Below, piece by piece: positions 18,406-26,521 of a DNA stretch of 64,000 nucleotides. The stretch spans positions 42,642 to 106,641 of the forward strand of contig NZ_JANKAS010000012.1 of assembly GCF_024622505.1 (NCBI RefSeq), read 5' to 3'. Under the pieces are notes generated by a model. The model ran no database searches, was not told the origin of the DNA, and saw nothing but the letters and a program-made list of their open reading frames with translations. Numbering within the stretch: the stretch's first letter is position 1; each line of letters begins with the position of its first letter. Source of the stretch: Irregularibacter muris. Its GTDB lineage: Bacteria; Bacillota; Clostridia; Eubacteriales; Garciellaceae. Position numbers and translations under genes: made by a program.

Positions 18406-18433
18406 ATAGGGTAGCTGGTTTTATTGCTTTTCT
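18367..18433 (+). terminator. Long intrinsic terminator overlapping the GGDEF-EAL 3' end
   Basis: AAAGCAATAAAACCAGCTA (18367-18385) pairs with TAGCTGGTTTTATTGCTTT (18412-18430), with an inner CTACCTAT/ATAGATAG stem. The 5' arm lies inside the coding sequence and the stop codon is in the loop side. Confidence 0.88.
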
Positions 18434-18527
18434 GACTATTTGAAATTTTAATAGAGAGAAAAACAGTATAGATGAAACCTATTAGAGTTTTCCATTGTAC
18501 TAGGTTAAAATTATACTAGGTTAACTC

Positions 18528-18701
18528 GTTGTGCTAGCTAAATGGAGAGTTTGCTTTGTGCAGAGATTTAGAGTTTGTTAATGCAGCCGAAAGCGTTTTA
18601 AATCAAGTGTTTGAGCGTAGCGAGTTTTTGATGCTGCTGAAGGCAAAATTACAAACTCTTGATCTTGGAACATGAGAAAATCGGAATTTAACTAGCACAA
18701 C
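18528..18701. mobile_element. MITE-like palindromic element
   Basis: A 174-base non-coding element bounded by 16-base terminal inverted repeats with one mismatch: GTTGTGCTAGCTAAAT (18528-18543) and ATTTAACTAGCACAAC (18686-18701). Inside are further inverted segments (AGAGTTTG/CAAACTCT) and a core containing GTTTGAGCGTAGCGAGTTT, a type of sequence that I associate with dispersed clostridial repeats. There is no transposase and no clean target duplication. It fills most of the 310-base gap before the corrinoid operon. Confidence 0.6.
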
Positions 18702-18716
18702 GGATTAGGTTATAAT
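18688..18716 (+). promoter_or_regulatory. Promoter of the corrinoid operon, -35 inside the MITE end
   Basis: TTAACT (18688-18693), a 17-base spacer and a perfect TATAAT (18711-18716), 27 bases before the start codon at 18743. The -35 hexamer lies wholly within the right terminal repeat of the MITE-like element. Confidence 0.6.
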
Positions 18717-18742
18717 GCTATTGAGAATAGGAGGAGAACTGG

Positions 18743-19390
18743 ATGAAGGAAGATCAACTTTTTAAAAAGATAAGTGATGGGATAGTGGACATGGATGATG
18801 AAGGGGTAGAGGAATTATGTTATCAATCCTTGGAAATGGATATTCCAGCATATAAAACCATAGCCCAAGGTTTAGTAAAAGGTATGGATAGGGTGGGGCA
18901 ACTTTTTGAAGAACAGGAATATTTTTTGCCGGAAGTGCTTACTTGCTCGGATACGCTCAATATAGGGTTGGATATCCTAAAGCCTCATTTGGCATCGGAT
19001 AAGATAGATAATCCCGTTAAAGTTGTCATTGGTGTTGTAGAAGGAGACACCCATGATATCGGCAAAAATCTGGTAAAAATTATGATGGAAGCGGCGGGAT
19101 TTGAAGTTTATGATCTGGGTAGGGACGTGCCCTTAAATGATTTTGTCGACAAGGCAGAGGAAGTAAAGGCAAACTTTATTTGTATGTCCACTTTGATGAC
19201 CACTACCATGATAGGCATGAAAAATGTTATTGACATGCTAAAGGAAAAGAATATAAGGAACAAGTACAAAGTAATGATCGGTGGAGGACCTATATCCCAA
19301 AAATTTGCCGATGAAATAGGGGCAGATGAATATACAGTAGATGCCAATGAAGCAGTAAAAAGAATAAAATCAATTGTAGCAAGTGCTTAG
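18743..19390 (+). CDS. Corrinoid (B12-binding) methyl-carrier protein
   Basis: 215 residues in the size and order of MtaC/MtbC/MttC-type proteins: an N-terminal helical cap domain (1-85) and a Rossmann-like B12 domain with DTHDIGKN (D102-H104-G107), where H104 is the lower cobalt ligand, then CMSTLMTTTM and GGGPIS near the nucleotide loop. It carries the methyl group on Co between a substrate methyltransferase and an acceptor methyltransferase. AGGAGG precedes the ATG. It is the first gene of a five-gene operon. The methyl donor cannot be read from sequence. Confidence 0.93.
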   Translation: MKEDQLFKKISDGIVDMDDEGVEELCYQSLEMDIPAYKTIAQGLVKGMDRVGQLFEEQEYFLPEVLTCSDTLNIGLDILKPHLASDKIDNPVKVVIGVVEGDTHDIGKNLVKIMMEAAGFEVYDLGRDVPLNDFVDKAEEVKANFICMSTLMTTTMIGMKNVIDMLKEKNIRNKYKVMIGGGPISQKFADEIGADEYTVDANEAVKRIKSIVASA

Positions 19391-19400
19391 GAGGGATAAA

Positions 19401-20474
19401 ATGAAAAAAGATCAAATGACTCCTAAAGAAAGAATGACTGCTTTTTCTAAGGGACTTGAAATAGATCGGATACCTTGTGTACCTGATATGGGTGTGACTA
19501 TGGCACCTTTTATAGGGGCCACTACCTATGAGTACTATCACTCGGCGGAATTAATGGCAGACCTAGAGATTGCTCTGTTTAAAAGATTGCGACATGATAG
19601 TATAGGCATATCTACAACCCTGAGGGGAGTGGCAGGAGCTATGGGCTCTGTAATCGGTTATCCCAAAAACAATATATCCTATCTGATTTCTCCCGCGGCG
19701 AAAACTCCTGGGGAGATAGAAAATCTTAAACCAGCAAATCCAGAAACAGATGGAATACTCCCCTTATTATTAAAAGCCCTAAGAATTATTAGGGACACTG
19801 TAGGTCACGAAGCAGATGTTGGGGCATCTATGTCTGGTCCCTTTAGTGTAGCAGCTTCCTTAGTGGGCACTGAAAATTTGCTGAGATGGATGATAAAATA
19901 TCCTCAAAGCATTCACACCTTAATGGAAATCATTACAGAGTCAAATAATCGATATATTGAAAAAGTAGCGGAATTGGGTCTAGGAATAGGCTTCGCCGAC
20001 CCTGTATCTTCCACTAGCCTAATTAGTCCTAAACAATTTGATGAATTTTCTATGCCCTATTTAAAGAAAAATGTAGATAAAATCAGAGAACTAACGGGAA
20101 GTAGGCCATCTATTCATATCTGCGGGACCAGTAAGAGTATATGGGAGTCTGTACTCTCTACGGGCATAGGAAATTTTAGCATTGACAATATAGAGGATTT
20201 GGAAGAGGCAAAAGAAAGCATAGGGGATAGGGTTGTGATTACTGGAAACATCCCTCCAGTAGAAGTCGTGCACAAAGGGACAAGGGAGGATATCCTAAGG
20301 GCAGGGAAAAAATGTATTCAAAAAGCCTATGATTCTACAAAAGGTTTTATTCTAAGCACAGGTTGTCAAATCCCCATGCATACTCCCATGGAGAATATTG
20401 AGGCTATCATGGATGCAGCTAGAATTTATGGTAGTTATCCTATAGATGAAGAACTATTATTTAGGGAGGAATAG
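19401..20474 (+). CDS. UroD-family corrinoid methyltransferase (MtaA/CmuA-like), copy 1
   Basis: 357 residues from the ATG at 19401 (TTAGGAGGG upstream); a GTG 18 bases earlier lies in the preceding gene and lacks a site. The TIM-barrel fold of uroporphyrinogen decarboxylase is used here as a Zn-dependent methyltransferase: the zinc ligands are likely in HICGTS and, near the C-terminus, in STGCQIPMHTP. Family members move methyl groups between a corrinoid protein and a thiol or a methyl donor. It follows the corrinoid gene by 10 bases. Whether it takes the substrate or the acceptor side is undecided. Confidence 0.87.
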   Translation: MKKDQMTPKERMTAFSKGLEIDRIPCVPDMGVTMAPFIGATTYEYYHSAELMADLEIALFKRLRHDSIGISTTLRGVAGAMGSVIGYPKNNISYLISPAAKTPGEIENLKPANPETDGILPLLLKALRIIRDTVGHEADVGASMSGPFSVAASLVGTENLLRWMIKYPQSIHTLMEIITESNNRYIEKVAELGLGIGFADPVSSTSLISPKQFDEFSMPYLKKNVDKIRELTGSRPSIHICGTSKSIWESVLSTGIGNFSIDNIEDLEEAKESIGDRVVITGNIPPVEVVHKGTREDILRAGKKCIQKAYDSTKGFILSTGCQIPMHTPMENIEAIMDAARIYGSYPIDEELLFREE

Positions 20475-20483
20475 GGAAAGCCC

Positions 20484-21491
20484 ATGGATGAAAAAGAAAG
20501 ACTATTAAAAGTATTCAAGAATGAAGAAGTGGATAGGGTACCCGTTATTTGTCCAGGAGGAATGATGAATGCGGCGATTACCGATATTCTAGACCAAGTT
20601 TTGGTAAACCATAATGTAGAGGTTATGGATATGGTCAATACGGCAAGAAAGATACGGGAGGAAATAGGATTTGAAAATTATGGAGTCCCCTTTTGTATGA
20701 CTTGTGAAGCAGAGCCTTTGAGTAAGTCTATTGATGAAGGGGATATGTATTGTGAACCTCGTATTATGGAATATAATGATTTACCCCTAAGAGAGATTAT
20801 GAAAAGCAAAATAAATCCCCAAAAGGATGGGCGAATGCCCGTGGTATTAGAAGCCATTAGGAGATTGAAAAATGATCAAGTACCTGTGATCGGAAATATT
20901 ACTGGGCCTATAAGCACAGCAACATCCATAGTGGATCCCCTTAGACTATTGAAGATGTTGAGAAAACAATCGGATTTGGCCTATGAGTTTATTCATTATG
21001 TCAATGACTTTATCATAGCCTATGCCATAGAGATGGAAAGAGCCGGTGCAGATGTCATCGCTGTTTCAGATCCCACGGCTACGGGGGAAATCTTGGGGAA
21101 AAACAATTTTGAAAAATTTGCATTACCCATGTACAAAGAGTTAATCTCCCAAATGAATAGACGGGGCACGCCAGTGATTTTGCATATTTGCGGCAATGCA
21201 ACAACCATTTTAGAGAGTCTAGATACCTTAGATGTAGCGGCATTAAGCTTTGATTCCATAGTTAATATGCGATTGGCAAAATCTAAAATCCACACAAAAT
21301 TGATGGGCAATATCAGCACCCAATTGTTGCAAAATGGACCCCAGGATAGAATCCTTAGGCTTACTGAAAATGCCCTTAACTCTGGCGTGGATATTCTATC
21401 TCCAGCCTGTGGTTTAGACATGTCTACCCCTATTGAGAATTTAAAAAGTATGACGGCATTTGCCAAGGAGCAACAAGTATGGGGACATTAA
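20484..21491 (+). CDS. UroD-family corrinoid methyltransferase (MtaA-like), copy 2
   Basis: 335 residues; starts 10 bases after copy 1. It has the HICGNAT segment and the C-terminal SPACGLDMSTPIENL, matching the H-x-C...C zinc site of MtaA-type enzymes. It is clearly related to, but diverged from, the gene upstream, so the two probably serve different steps (substrate demethylation and methyl transfer onward). Its last 13 bases overlap the activator gene. Confidence 0.87.
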   Translation: MDEKERLLKVFKNEEVDRVPVICPGGMMNAAITDILDQVLVNHNVEVMDMVNTARKIREEIGFENYGVPFCMTCEAEPLSKSIDEGDMYCEPRIMEYNDLPLREIMKSKINPQKDGRMPVVLEAIRRLKNDQVPVIGNITGPISTATSIVDPLRLLKMLRKQSDLAYEFIHYVNDFIIAYAIEMERAGADVIAVSDPTATGEILGKNNFEKFALPMYKELISQMNRRGTPVILHICGNATTILESLDTLDVAALSFDSIVNMRLAKSKIHTKLMGNISTQLLQNGPQDRILRLTENALNSGVDILSPACGLDMSTPIENLKSMTAFAKEQQVWGH

Positions 21492-23179
21492 AAATAGTCG
21501 AGAGCAATAAAAAAGTACAAGTAGAACAGGGATCTCTACTTATCGAAGGCATCAGAAAAATCATTCCCTTTGAAACACCCTGCAATGGTAGAGGTATTTG
21601 TGGGAAATGCAAAGTTGTGGCGACAGGAAAGTTGAGTCCACCCACTACTGAGGAATTAAATTTTATAGACAGGGAAAAAAACCAAAGACTATCCTGTATA
21701 GCGGGGGTATTAGGAGATGTAGAAGTCAGCATTCCTGTAAGGGATAATGAACTGAAGAGTATTGATAAAGGGAATAGTATTTGGGTGGACATCCATAGTT
21801 CAATTAAGGAAATTGAGCTTATAGGAGTTGGAGATAAAAAAAGCTATAGACGGGATTTTCCCTATCCTCTATCTTGTATAGCCCAATGTGAAAAGCTTCC
21901 CTATATTGAAGGAAAAAGTGAATATCATGGGGTGGTTTATCAAGACGTTGTCTTAGATATCATTGAGAGAGATCAACCCATTATGGGATTGGCTATTGAC
22001 ATAGGCACTACGGGTATTTCTTATTGTTTAATAAATCTTCGTAATGGAGAAATCTTAGGAAAAAGTTCCTCCTTAAATCCTCAAACTCAATATGGACATG
22101 ATGTATTGAGCAGAATAACCTATTGTATGGAAACAGAAGGGGGAGGAAGAGTATTAAGCCAGGTTTTAATCGGGGAAATCAATAAAGCCATTGGAACCTT
22201 GACCAAAGAAAATAATCATATCTATCATGTGAGTATATCGGCCAACACCACCATGCTTCATCTTTTATTACAAGTAGACCCTGTGCCATTGGCCAGAGCA
22301 CCCTATAAACCAGCCTTTTTATCCCTACAAGATAGGCCATTAAAAGAATTAGGCATAGAGGGCAATAGAGAAGGGATACTGACTTTTATTCCTTGTGCAT
22401 CTTCCTATGTAGGAGGAGATATCGTTTCCGGAATTATGGCGTTGGCATTTCCACAAAAAGACAATAGCCTATTTATAGATATTGGCACCAACGGTGAAAT
22501 AGCAGCTATATTTGATAAAAATATTGTAGCCACTTCCACTGCAGCAGGGCCTGCACTAGAGGGGATGAATATTGAATGGGGCTGTAGAGCCCAAAGAGGG
22601 GCTATTGAATCCTTCTATATCGATGAAGACTACAATCTATCCTTTGAAACCATAGGTGACCAGGAGCCCATAGGGATATGTGGAAGTGGTCTAATGGATA
22701 TCACAGCATCTCTCTTACAGAGAAATATATTATTGCCTAGTGGAAGATGGAATAAAAACATGGATGCCAGAATAGGACATCGGTTTAAAGAAAAAAGATT
22801 TTATATCACCCCTGAAATTTATATTTCCCAGAAGGATATTAGACAGATTCAACTGGCAAAAGGTGCCATCGCAGCAGGAGTTTTACTTCTCTTAAAAGAG
22901 ATTGGAAGGACTATCCATGAGATAGACACCTTATACATTGCTGGTTCCTTTGGATTTCATATGAAAGGAGAAAATCTAAAAGCCATCGGATTAATCCCCA
23001 AGGACTTTAAGGGGAATATGGTATTCGTTGGAAATACCTCCTTAGAAGGAGCCAGACTATCTCTATTAAGCCAAGAGTTTTTAGAGGAGGCACAGGATAT
23101 CAGTAGAAAGATCAAGGTCTTAGAATTATCTACCAACAAGGATTTCCAAGATGTATTTGTGAAGGAATTAAAATTTTAA
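21479..23179 (+). CDS. RACo-type reductive activator of corrinoid proteins
   Basis: 566 residues. An N-terminal plant-type [2Fe-2S] domain has C35, C41, C44 and C73 (PCNGRGICGKCK...LSC). A linker and a large ASHKA-fold ATPase domain follow (DUF4445), with GLAIDIGTTGISY near 160-175 and LFIDIGTNGEIA. RACo proteins use ATP to return accidentally oxidised Co(II) corrinoid to the active Co(I) state. Its place, overlapping the methyltransferase genes by 13 bases, fits repair of the corrinoid protein encoded upstream. Confidence 0.92.
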   Translation: MGTLKIVESNKKVQVEQGSLLIEGIRKIIPFETPCNGRGICGKCKVVATGKLSPPTTEELNFIDREKNQRLSCIAGVLGDVEVSIPVRDNELKSIDKGNSIWVDIHSSIKEIELIGVGDKKSYRRDFPYPLSCIAQCEKLPYIEGKSEYHGVVYQDVVLDIIERDQPIMGLAIDIGTTGISYCLINLRNGEILGKSSSLNPQTQYGHDVLSRITYCMETEGGGRVLSQVLIGEINKAIGTLTKENNHIYHVSISANTTMLHLLLQVDPVPLARAPYKPAFLSLQDRPLKELGIEGNREGILTFIPCASSYVGGDIVSGIMALAFPQKDNSLFIDIGTNGEIAAIFDKNIVATSTAAGPALEGMNIEWGCRAQRGAIESFYIDEDYNLSFETIGDQEPIGICGSGLMDITASLLQRNILLPSGRWNKNMDARIGHRFKEKRFYITPEIYISQKDIRQIQLAKGAIAAGVLLLLKEIGRTIHEIDTLYIAGSFGFHMKGENLKAIGLIPKDFKGNMVFVGNTSLEGARLSLLSQEFLEEAQDISRKIKVLELSTNKDFQDVFVKELKF

Positions 23180-23190
23180 AGGGTGAGAAT

Positions 23191-24060
23191 ATGAATGATC
23201 ATATGAAAATTTTTAAATGCATAGGAAATGAAGAAGAAAAAATCCCCCAAGAGCTATTTCAAGATTTATCCTTTACCTATAGGGAGGCAAATGAGGATAG
23301 TGAAGGAATGATTGCCCTAGCCAAAGCTCTTCAATTAATAAAAGGGGGTTTTTGTACTCTCCCTTTTTGCAATACCGTAGAAGCAGAAGCCTTCGGATGT
23401 GAGATTAAATTTGATGCCCAGGCAGGAAATAGGGTGCAGAGCTACCCCATTCATGCACAAGGGGACATAGAACATTTGAGGGATATAGATTTTTCCCAGG
23501 GAAGAATAGCCAGAGTTCTTGAGGGAGTAAATAGGTTAAGTGCCCAGGGAGAGAAGGTTTGTTTAAATATTCTAGGGCCCATAAGCATAAGCAATTTGAT
23601 CATGGAGAGTAAATTGTTTTATAGGACCTATAGAAAGAATCCAGAAATCATAGAAAGCTTGCTAAAGAGAATAGAAAATAATATCATCCACTATATGCAG
23701 CAAGGGATAAAAATGGGAGCAGATATCCTATCTTACTCCGACCCCACGGGCACTATGGACATCCTAGGTCCTAAATTTTATCAGGAAGTGAGCGGCCCAT
23801 CTACCTATAGAATACTAAAAGGGGCGGAGCAAAATTTAGAGGGTGCTCTTCTGCATATTTGTGGAAAAACCTCCACTTCTCTTGAAAAAATAGGAGTAGT
23901 AAAGAAAAAGACTCTAGATACGGCTGGCAATCCCTATTGGGAAAAGCTCCAACAGTTGCCTAGGGAAAACCAAGGGGTGAAGTTTATAGGGCACTGGTGC
24001 ATGAAAAGCGGATCTTCCAGGAAAAACCTTACTCAACTCATTCTAGAGGAAAACAAATAA
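23191..24060 (+). CDS. Short UroD-family methyltransferase-like protein, copy 3
   Basis: 289 residues, shorter than copies 1 and 2 (357 and 335). The barrel motifs NILGPISISNL, GADILSYSDPTGTMDILG and LLHICGKTS are clear, and a C-terminal GHWCMKSG cysteine replaces the usual CxxPxxTP segment. It may be a third methyltransferase of the operon or a specialised or decaying paralogue. GGGTGAG lies before the ATG, 11 bases after the activator gene. Confidence 0.8.
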   Translation: MNDHMKIFKCIGNEEEKIPQELFQDLSFTYREANEDSEGMIALAKALQLIKGGFCTLPFCNTVEAEAFGCEIKFDAQAGNRVQSYPIHAQGDIEHLRDIDFSQGRIARVLEGVNRLSAQGEKVCLNILGPISISNLIMESKLFYRTYRKNPEIIESLLKRIENNIIHYMQQGIKMGADILSYSDPTGTMDILGPKFYQEVSGPSTYRILKGAEQNLEGALLHICGKTSTSLEKIGVVKKKTLDTAGNPYWEKLQQLPRENQGVKFIGHWCMKSGSSRKNLTQLILEENK

Positions 24061-24112
24061 GTAAGGGAAATAAATGAGCGGACACAACAAATTAAGTGAT
24101 TATGATAGAATG

Positions 24113-24147
24113 AGGATATCCCTTGGAGTATTCTAGGGGATTTCCTT
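24113..24147 (+). terminator. Hairpin after the corrinoid operon
   Basis: AGGA-t-ATCCCTT pairs with AGGGGAT-t-TCCT around a 10-base loop. Only TTATTAG follows, so termination is probable but not textbook. Confidence 0.45.
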
Positions 24148-24243
24148 ATTAGTCTATGAAGGATTATATTTGATTATATAGAGGGCTTTGTTATATCATA
24201 AAGAATAGGGCTTTAGAAATTCATGCTTTAAAGGAGTACCCGA

Positions 24244-26355
24244 ATGATGAAGGATTTTTTCGAAAAGTTAAAAGAAACTAAAAATATAGATTTTACCGAT
24301 CAACAAAAAAAGGCTCTACTACATAGGGAAGGACCGGCTTTGGTATTAGCGGTACCTGGGGCAGGCAAGACCACGGTACTGATTAGCCGGGTGGCTTACC
24401 TCATCAATGTTTTAGGAATAAATCCAAAGGAAATCCTATCCCTAACCTTTAGTCGGGCGGCTGCCAGGGATATGAAAAAAAGATTTATTGAGATCAACGG
24501 GACAGATTCAACATCAGCACCTCACTTTTCCACCATCCACAGCTTTGCCCACCAAGTGGTAAAAAAAGAGCTAAGCACCCAAGGCATAGAATATCATTTC
24601 ATTGAGGGGAAGAATGCCCCTATCCACAAGCTAGAACTTCTCAAACAAATTTACTCTCACATTAATAAAAAGGGTATTAAAGAAGAAACCCTAGAGGACT
24701 TGGCCAATGCCATTAGCTTTGTAAAAAATAGAATGATCAGTCCTAAGGATATAAAACAAGAGAACTTTGAGATCAAAAGCTTTCCAGAAATATATGGACA
24801 ATATGAGAAGTGGAAGAGGGAAAAAAGATATATAGATTTTGATGATATGTTGACCCTAGCCTATGGGATATTAAGGAAAAATACAAAACTACTGCAGCAA
24901 TATCGATTCAAGTATACCTATATTCAAGTGGATGAAGGACAAGATACCTCCCCGATTCAATACGCTCTCCTTAGATTGTTGGTCCATCCCCGACAGAATC
25001 TATTTATTGTCGCTGATGATGATCAATCCATTTACGGCTTTCGTGGGGCAGATCCCAAGGAATTATTGGATTTTAAAAAACTCTATCCCCAGGGTCAGGT
25101 ATTTTACATGGAAGAAAACTTTCGTTCCACCCAGTCTATCGTGGCGATAGCCAATCAATTTATACAAACCAATCAAAATAGATATCATAAAAATTTACAT
25201 ACCCAAAAAGAGATGGGCAGTCCTATTCTTGTTAAGAGATCCAGAGAGTACAAAGAACAAATAGATTATCTTATAGAAGAACTAAAATCCAAGGACCCTC
25301 AATGCAGCACAGCTATACTCTTTAGAAATCATCTTTCTGCTGTAGGCTTGGTGGATCAGCTATTAAGCCATGATATCCCCTTTTATTTAAGAGAGGGAAA
25401 GAGATATTTCTTCCATCACTGGTTGACCAGAGATATTTTAAACTTCCTATATTTGGCTTTAGATCATGAAGATGGGAAAAGTTTTGAGGGAATTTACTAT
25501 AAAATGAATCAATACATTAGCAAGAAGAATGTAGATTTGGTAAAGAAAAAATCCAACAATCAATCAGTTTTTGATGTTCTAAAAAATAGTAAAGAATTAC
25601 CTGATTTTCAAAGGAAAAGAATGGCAGCATTAGAGGAAAAATTCTTTATTCTATCTACCTTGACACCCATTAAGGCCTTAAAATACATTGAAGAACATCT
25701 AAACTATGGAAAATTCCTACAGCAGAGAAAAAAAACCAGACCCTCTATGGTGTCCACAGGAGAATTTATCTTGACCAGACTAAAAAACATTGCAGAAAAT
25801 ACTTCTACTCTCATAGAATTTCTCTGTAGAATAGAAGAGATAGAAAACTGGATGAAGCAATGCTCAAAACAAAAAGAAAATTCGTCAGCTATCCTATTAT
25901 CTACCCTTCATGGAGCAAAGGGCTTAGAATTTGATCGAGTGTATATGATAGATCTTGTAGAAGACCAAATCCCTACCTACGCTAGTATAAAGCAATGGGA
26001 AAGGGGAGATATTGGCCTATTAGAAGAAGAGCGAAGACTCTTTTATGTAGGGATGACCCGAGCAAAAAAAGAACTCACTCTATTATCCCTCTATCCTTCT
26101 AAGGCAACGGATAGAAATTGTTCCCAATTTGTAGAAGAAGTGCAAGCCTGTATTAAAAATGAGATACACCAAAACCAGGCCAATCCCTATTTTAAAGTCC
26201 AAGATAAGGTGCAGCATAAACTCTTTGGTCCGGGGAAAATTCAATGGATACAAGACAATACAGTGGCCATAGATTTTGAAAATCATGGCGTGAAAAAACT
26301 AGCAGCAGACTTTTGTATGTATAATGGAATTTTGGAGAAAATGCAATCTATATAA
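24244..26355 (+). CDS. UvrD/PcrA-like superfamily 1 helicase
   Basis: 703 residues. Motif I AVPGAGKTT (near 38-46), Ia LSLTFSRAAARDMKKRF, motif III/IV IVADDDQSIYGFRGA, motif V LSTLHGAKGLEFDRVYMIDL and motif VI EEERRLFYVGMTRAKK are all present, followed by a short C-terminal domain with KVQHKLFGPGKIQ resembling the UvrD/PcrA RNA polymerase-binding Tudor fold. Motif II reads VDEGQDTS where VDEFQDTN/S is usual. It is about 40 residues shorter than typical PcrA. AAGGAG lies 7 bases before the ATG. Single gene, terminated downstream. Confidence 0.9.
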   Translation: MMKDFFEKLKETKNIDFTDQQKKALLHREGPALVLAVPGAGKTTVLISRVAYLINVLGINPKEILSLTFSRAAARDMKKRFIEINGTDSTSAPHFSTIHSFAHQVVKKELSTQGIEYHFIEGKNAPIHKLELLKQIYSHINKKGIKEETLEDLANAISFVKNRMISPKDIKQENFEIKSFPEIYGQYEKWKREKRYIDFDDMLTLAYGILRKNTKLLQQYRFKYTYIQVDEGQDTSPIQYALLRLLVHPRQNLFIVADDDQSIYGFRGADPKELLDFKKLYPQGQVFYMEENFRSTQSIVAIANQFIQTNQNRYHKNLHTQKEMGSPILVKRSREYKEQIDYLIEELKSKDPQCSTAILFRNHLSAVGLVDQLLSHDIPFYLREGKRYFFHHWLTRDILNFLYLALDHEDGKSFEGIYYKMNQYISKKNVDLVKKKSNNQSVFDVLKNSKELPDFQRKRMAALEEKFFILSTLTPIKALKYIEEHLNYGKFLQQRKKTRPSMVSTGEFILTRLKNIAENTSTLIEFLCRIEEIENWMKQCSKQKENSSAILLSTLHGAKGLEFDRVYMIDLVEDQIPTYASIKQWERGDIGLLEEERRLFYVGMTRAKKELTLLSLYPSKATDRNCSQFVEEVQACIKNEIHQNQANPYFKVQDKVQHKLFGPGKIQWIQDNTVAIDFENHGVKKLAADFCMYNGILEKMQSI

Positions 26356-26390
26356 AAAATTCTCCAAGGGAACATTAGGGACTAGAGTAG

Positions 26391-26431
26391 AAAAAGTCCA
26401 TTGGTGAATAATAAAATCAGTGGATTTTTAA
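26391..26431 (+). terminator. Intrinsic terminator of the helicase gene
   Basis: AAAAAGTCCATTG (26391-26403) pairs with CAGTGGATTTTT (about 26418-26429) with one bulged G and a T-rich tail. A separate 8-base inverted repeat, TTGGAGAA/TTCTCCAA, spans the helicase stop codon at 26332-26367. Confidence 0.7.
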
Positions 26432-26521
26432 ATTTTGATAGCTTTTAGATGAAAATATCCTTTGCTTAGTCCCAATTAAAAGGAACAAGTGAAGGAGAGA
26501 AGGGAGTGGAGGTATAAGGAT

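Noticed and set aside
18528..18701. CRISPR array or IS element
   Set aside because: There is one palindromic unit only, with no regularly spaced repeats and no transposase; no CRISPR-like array was seen anywhere in the window.
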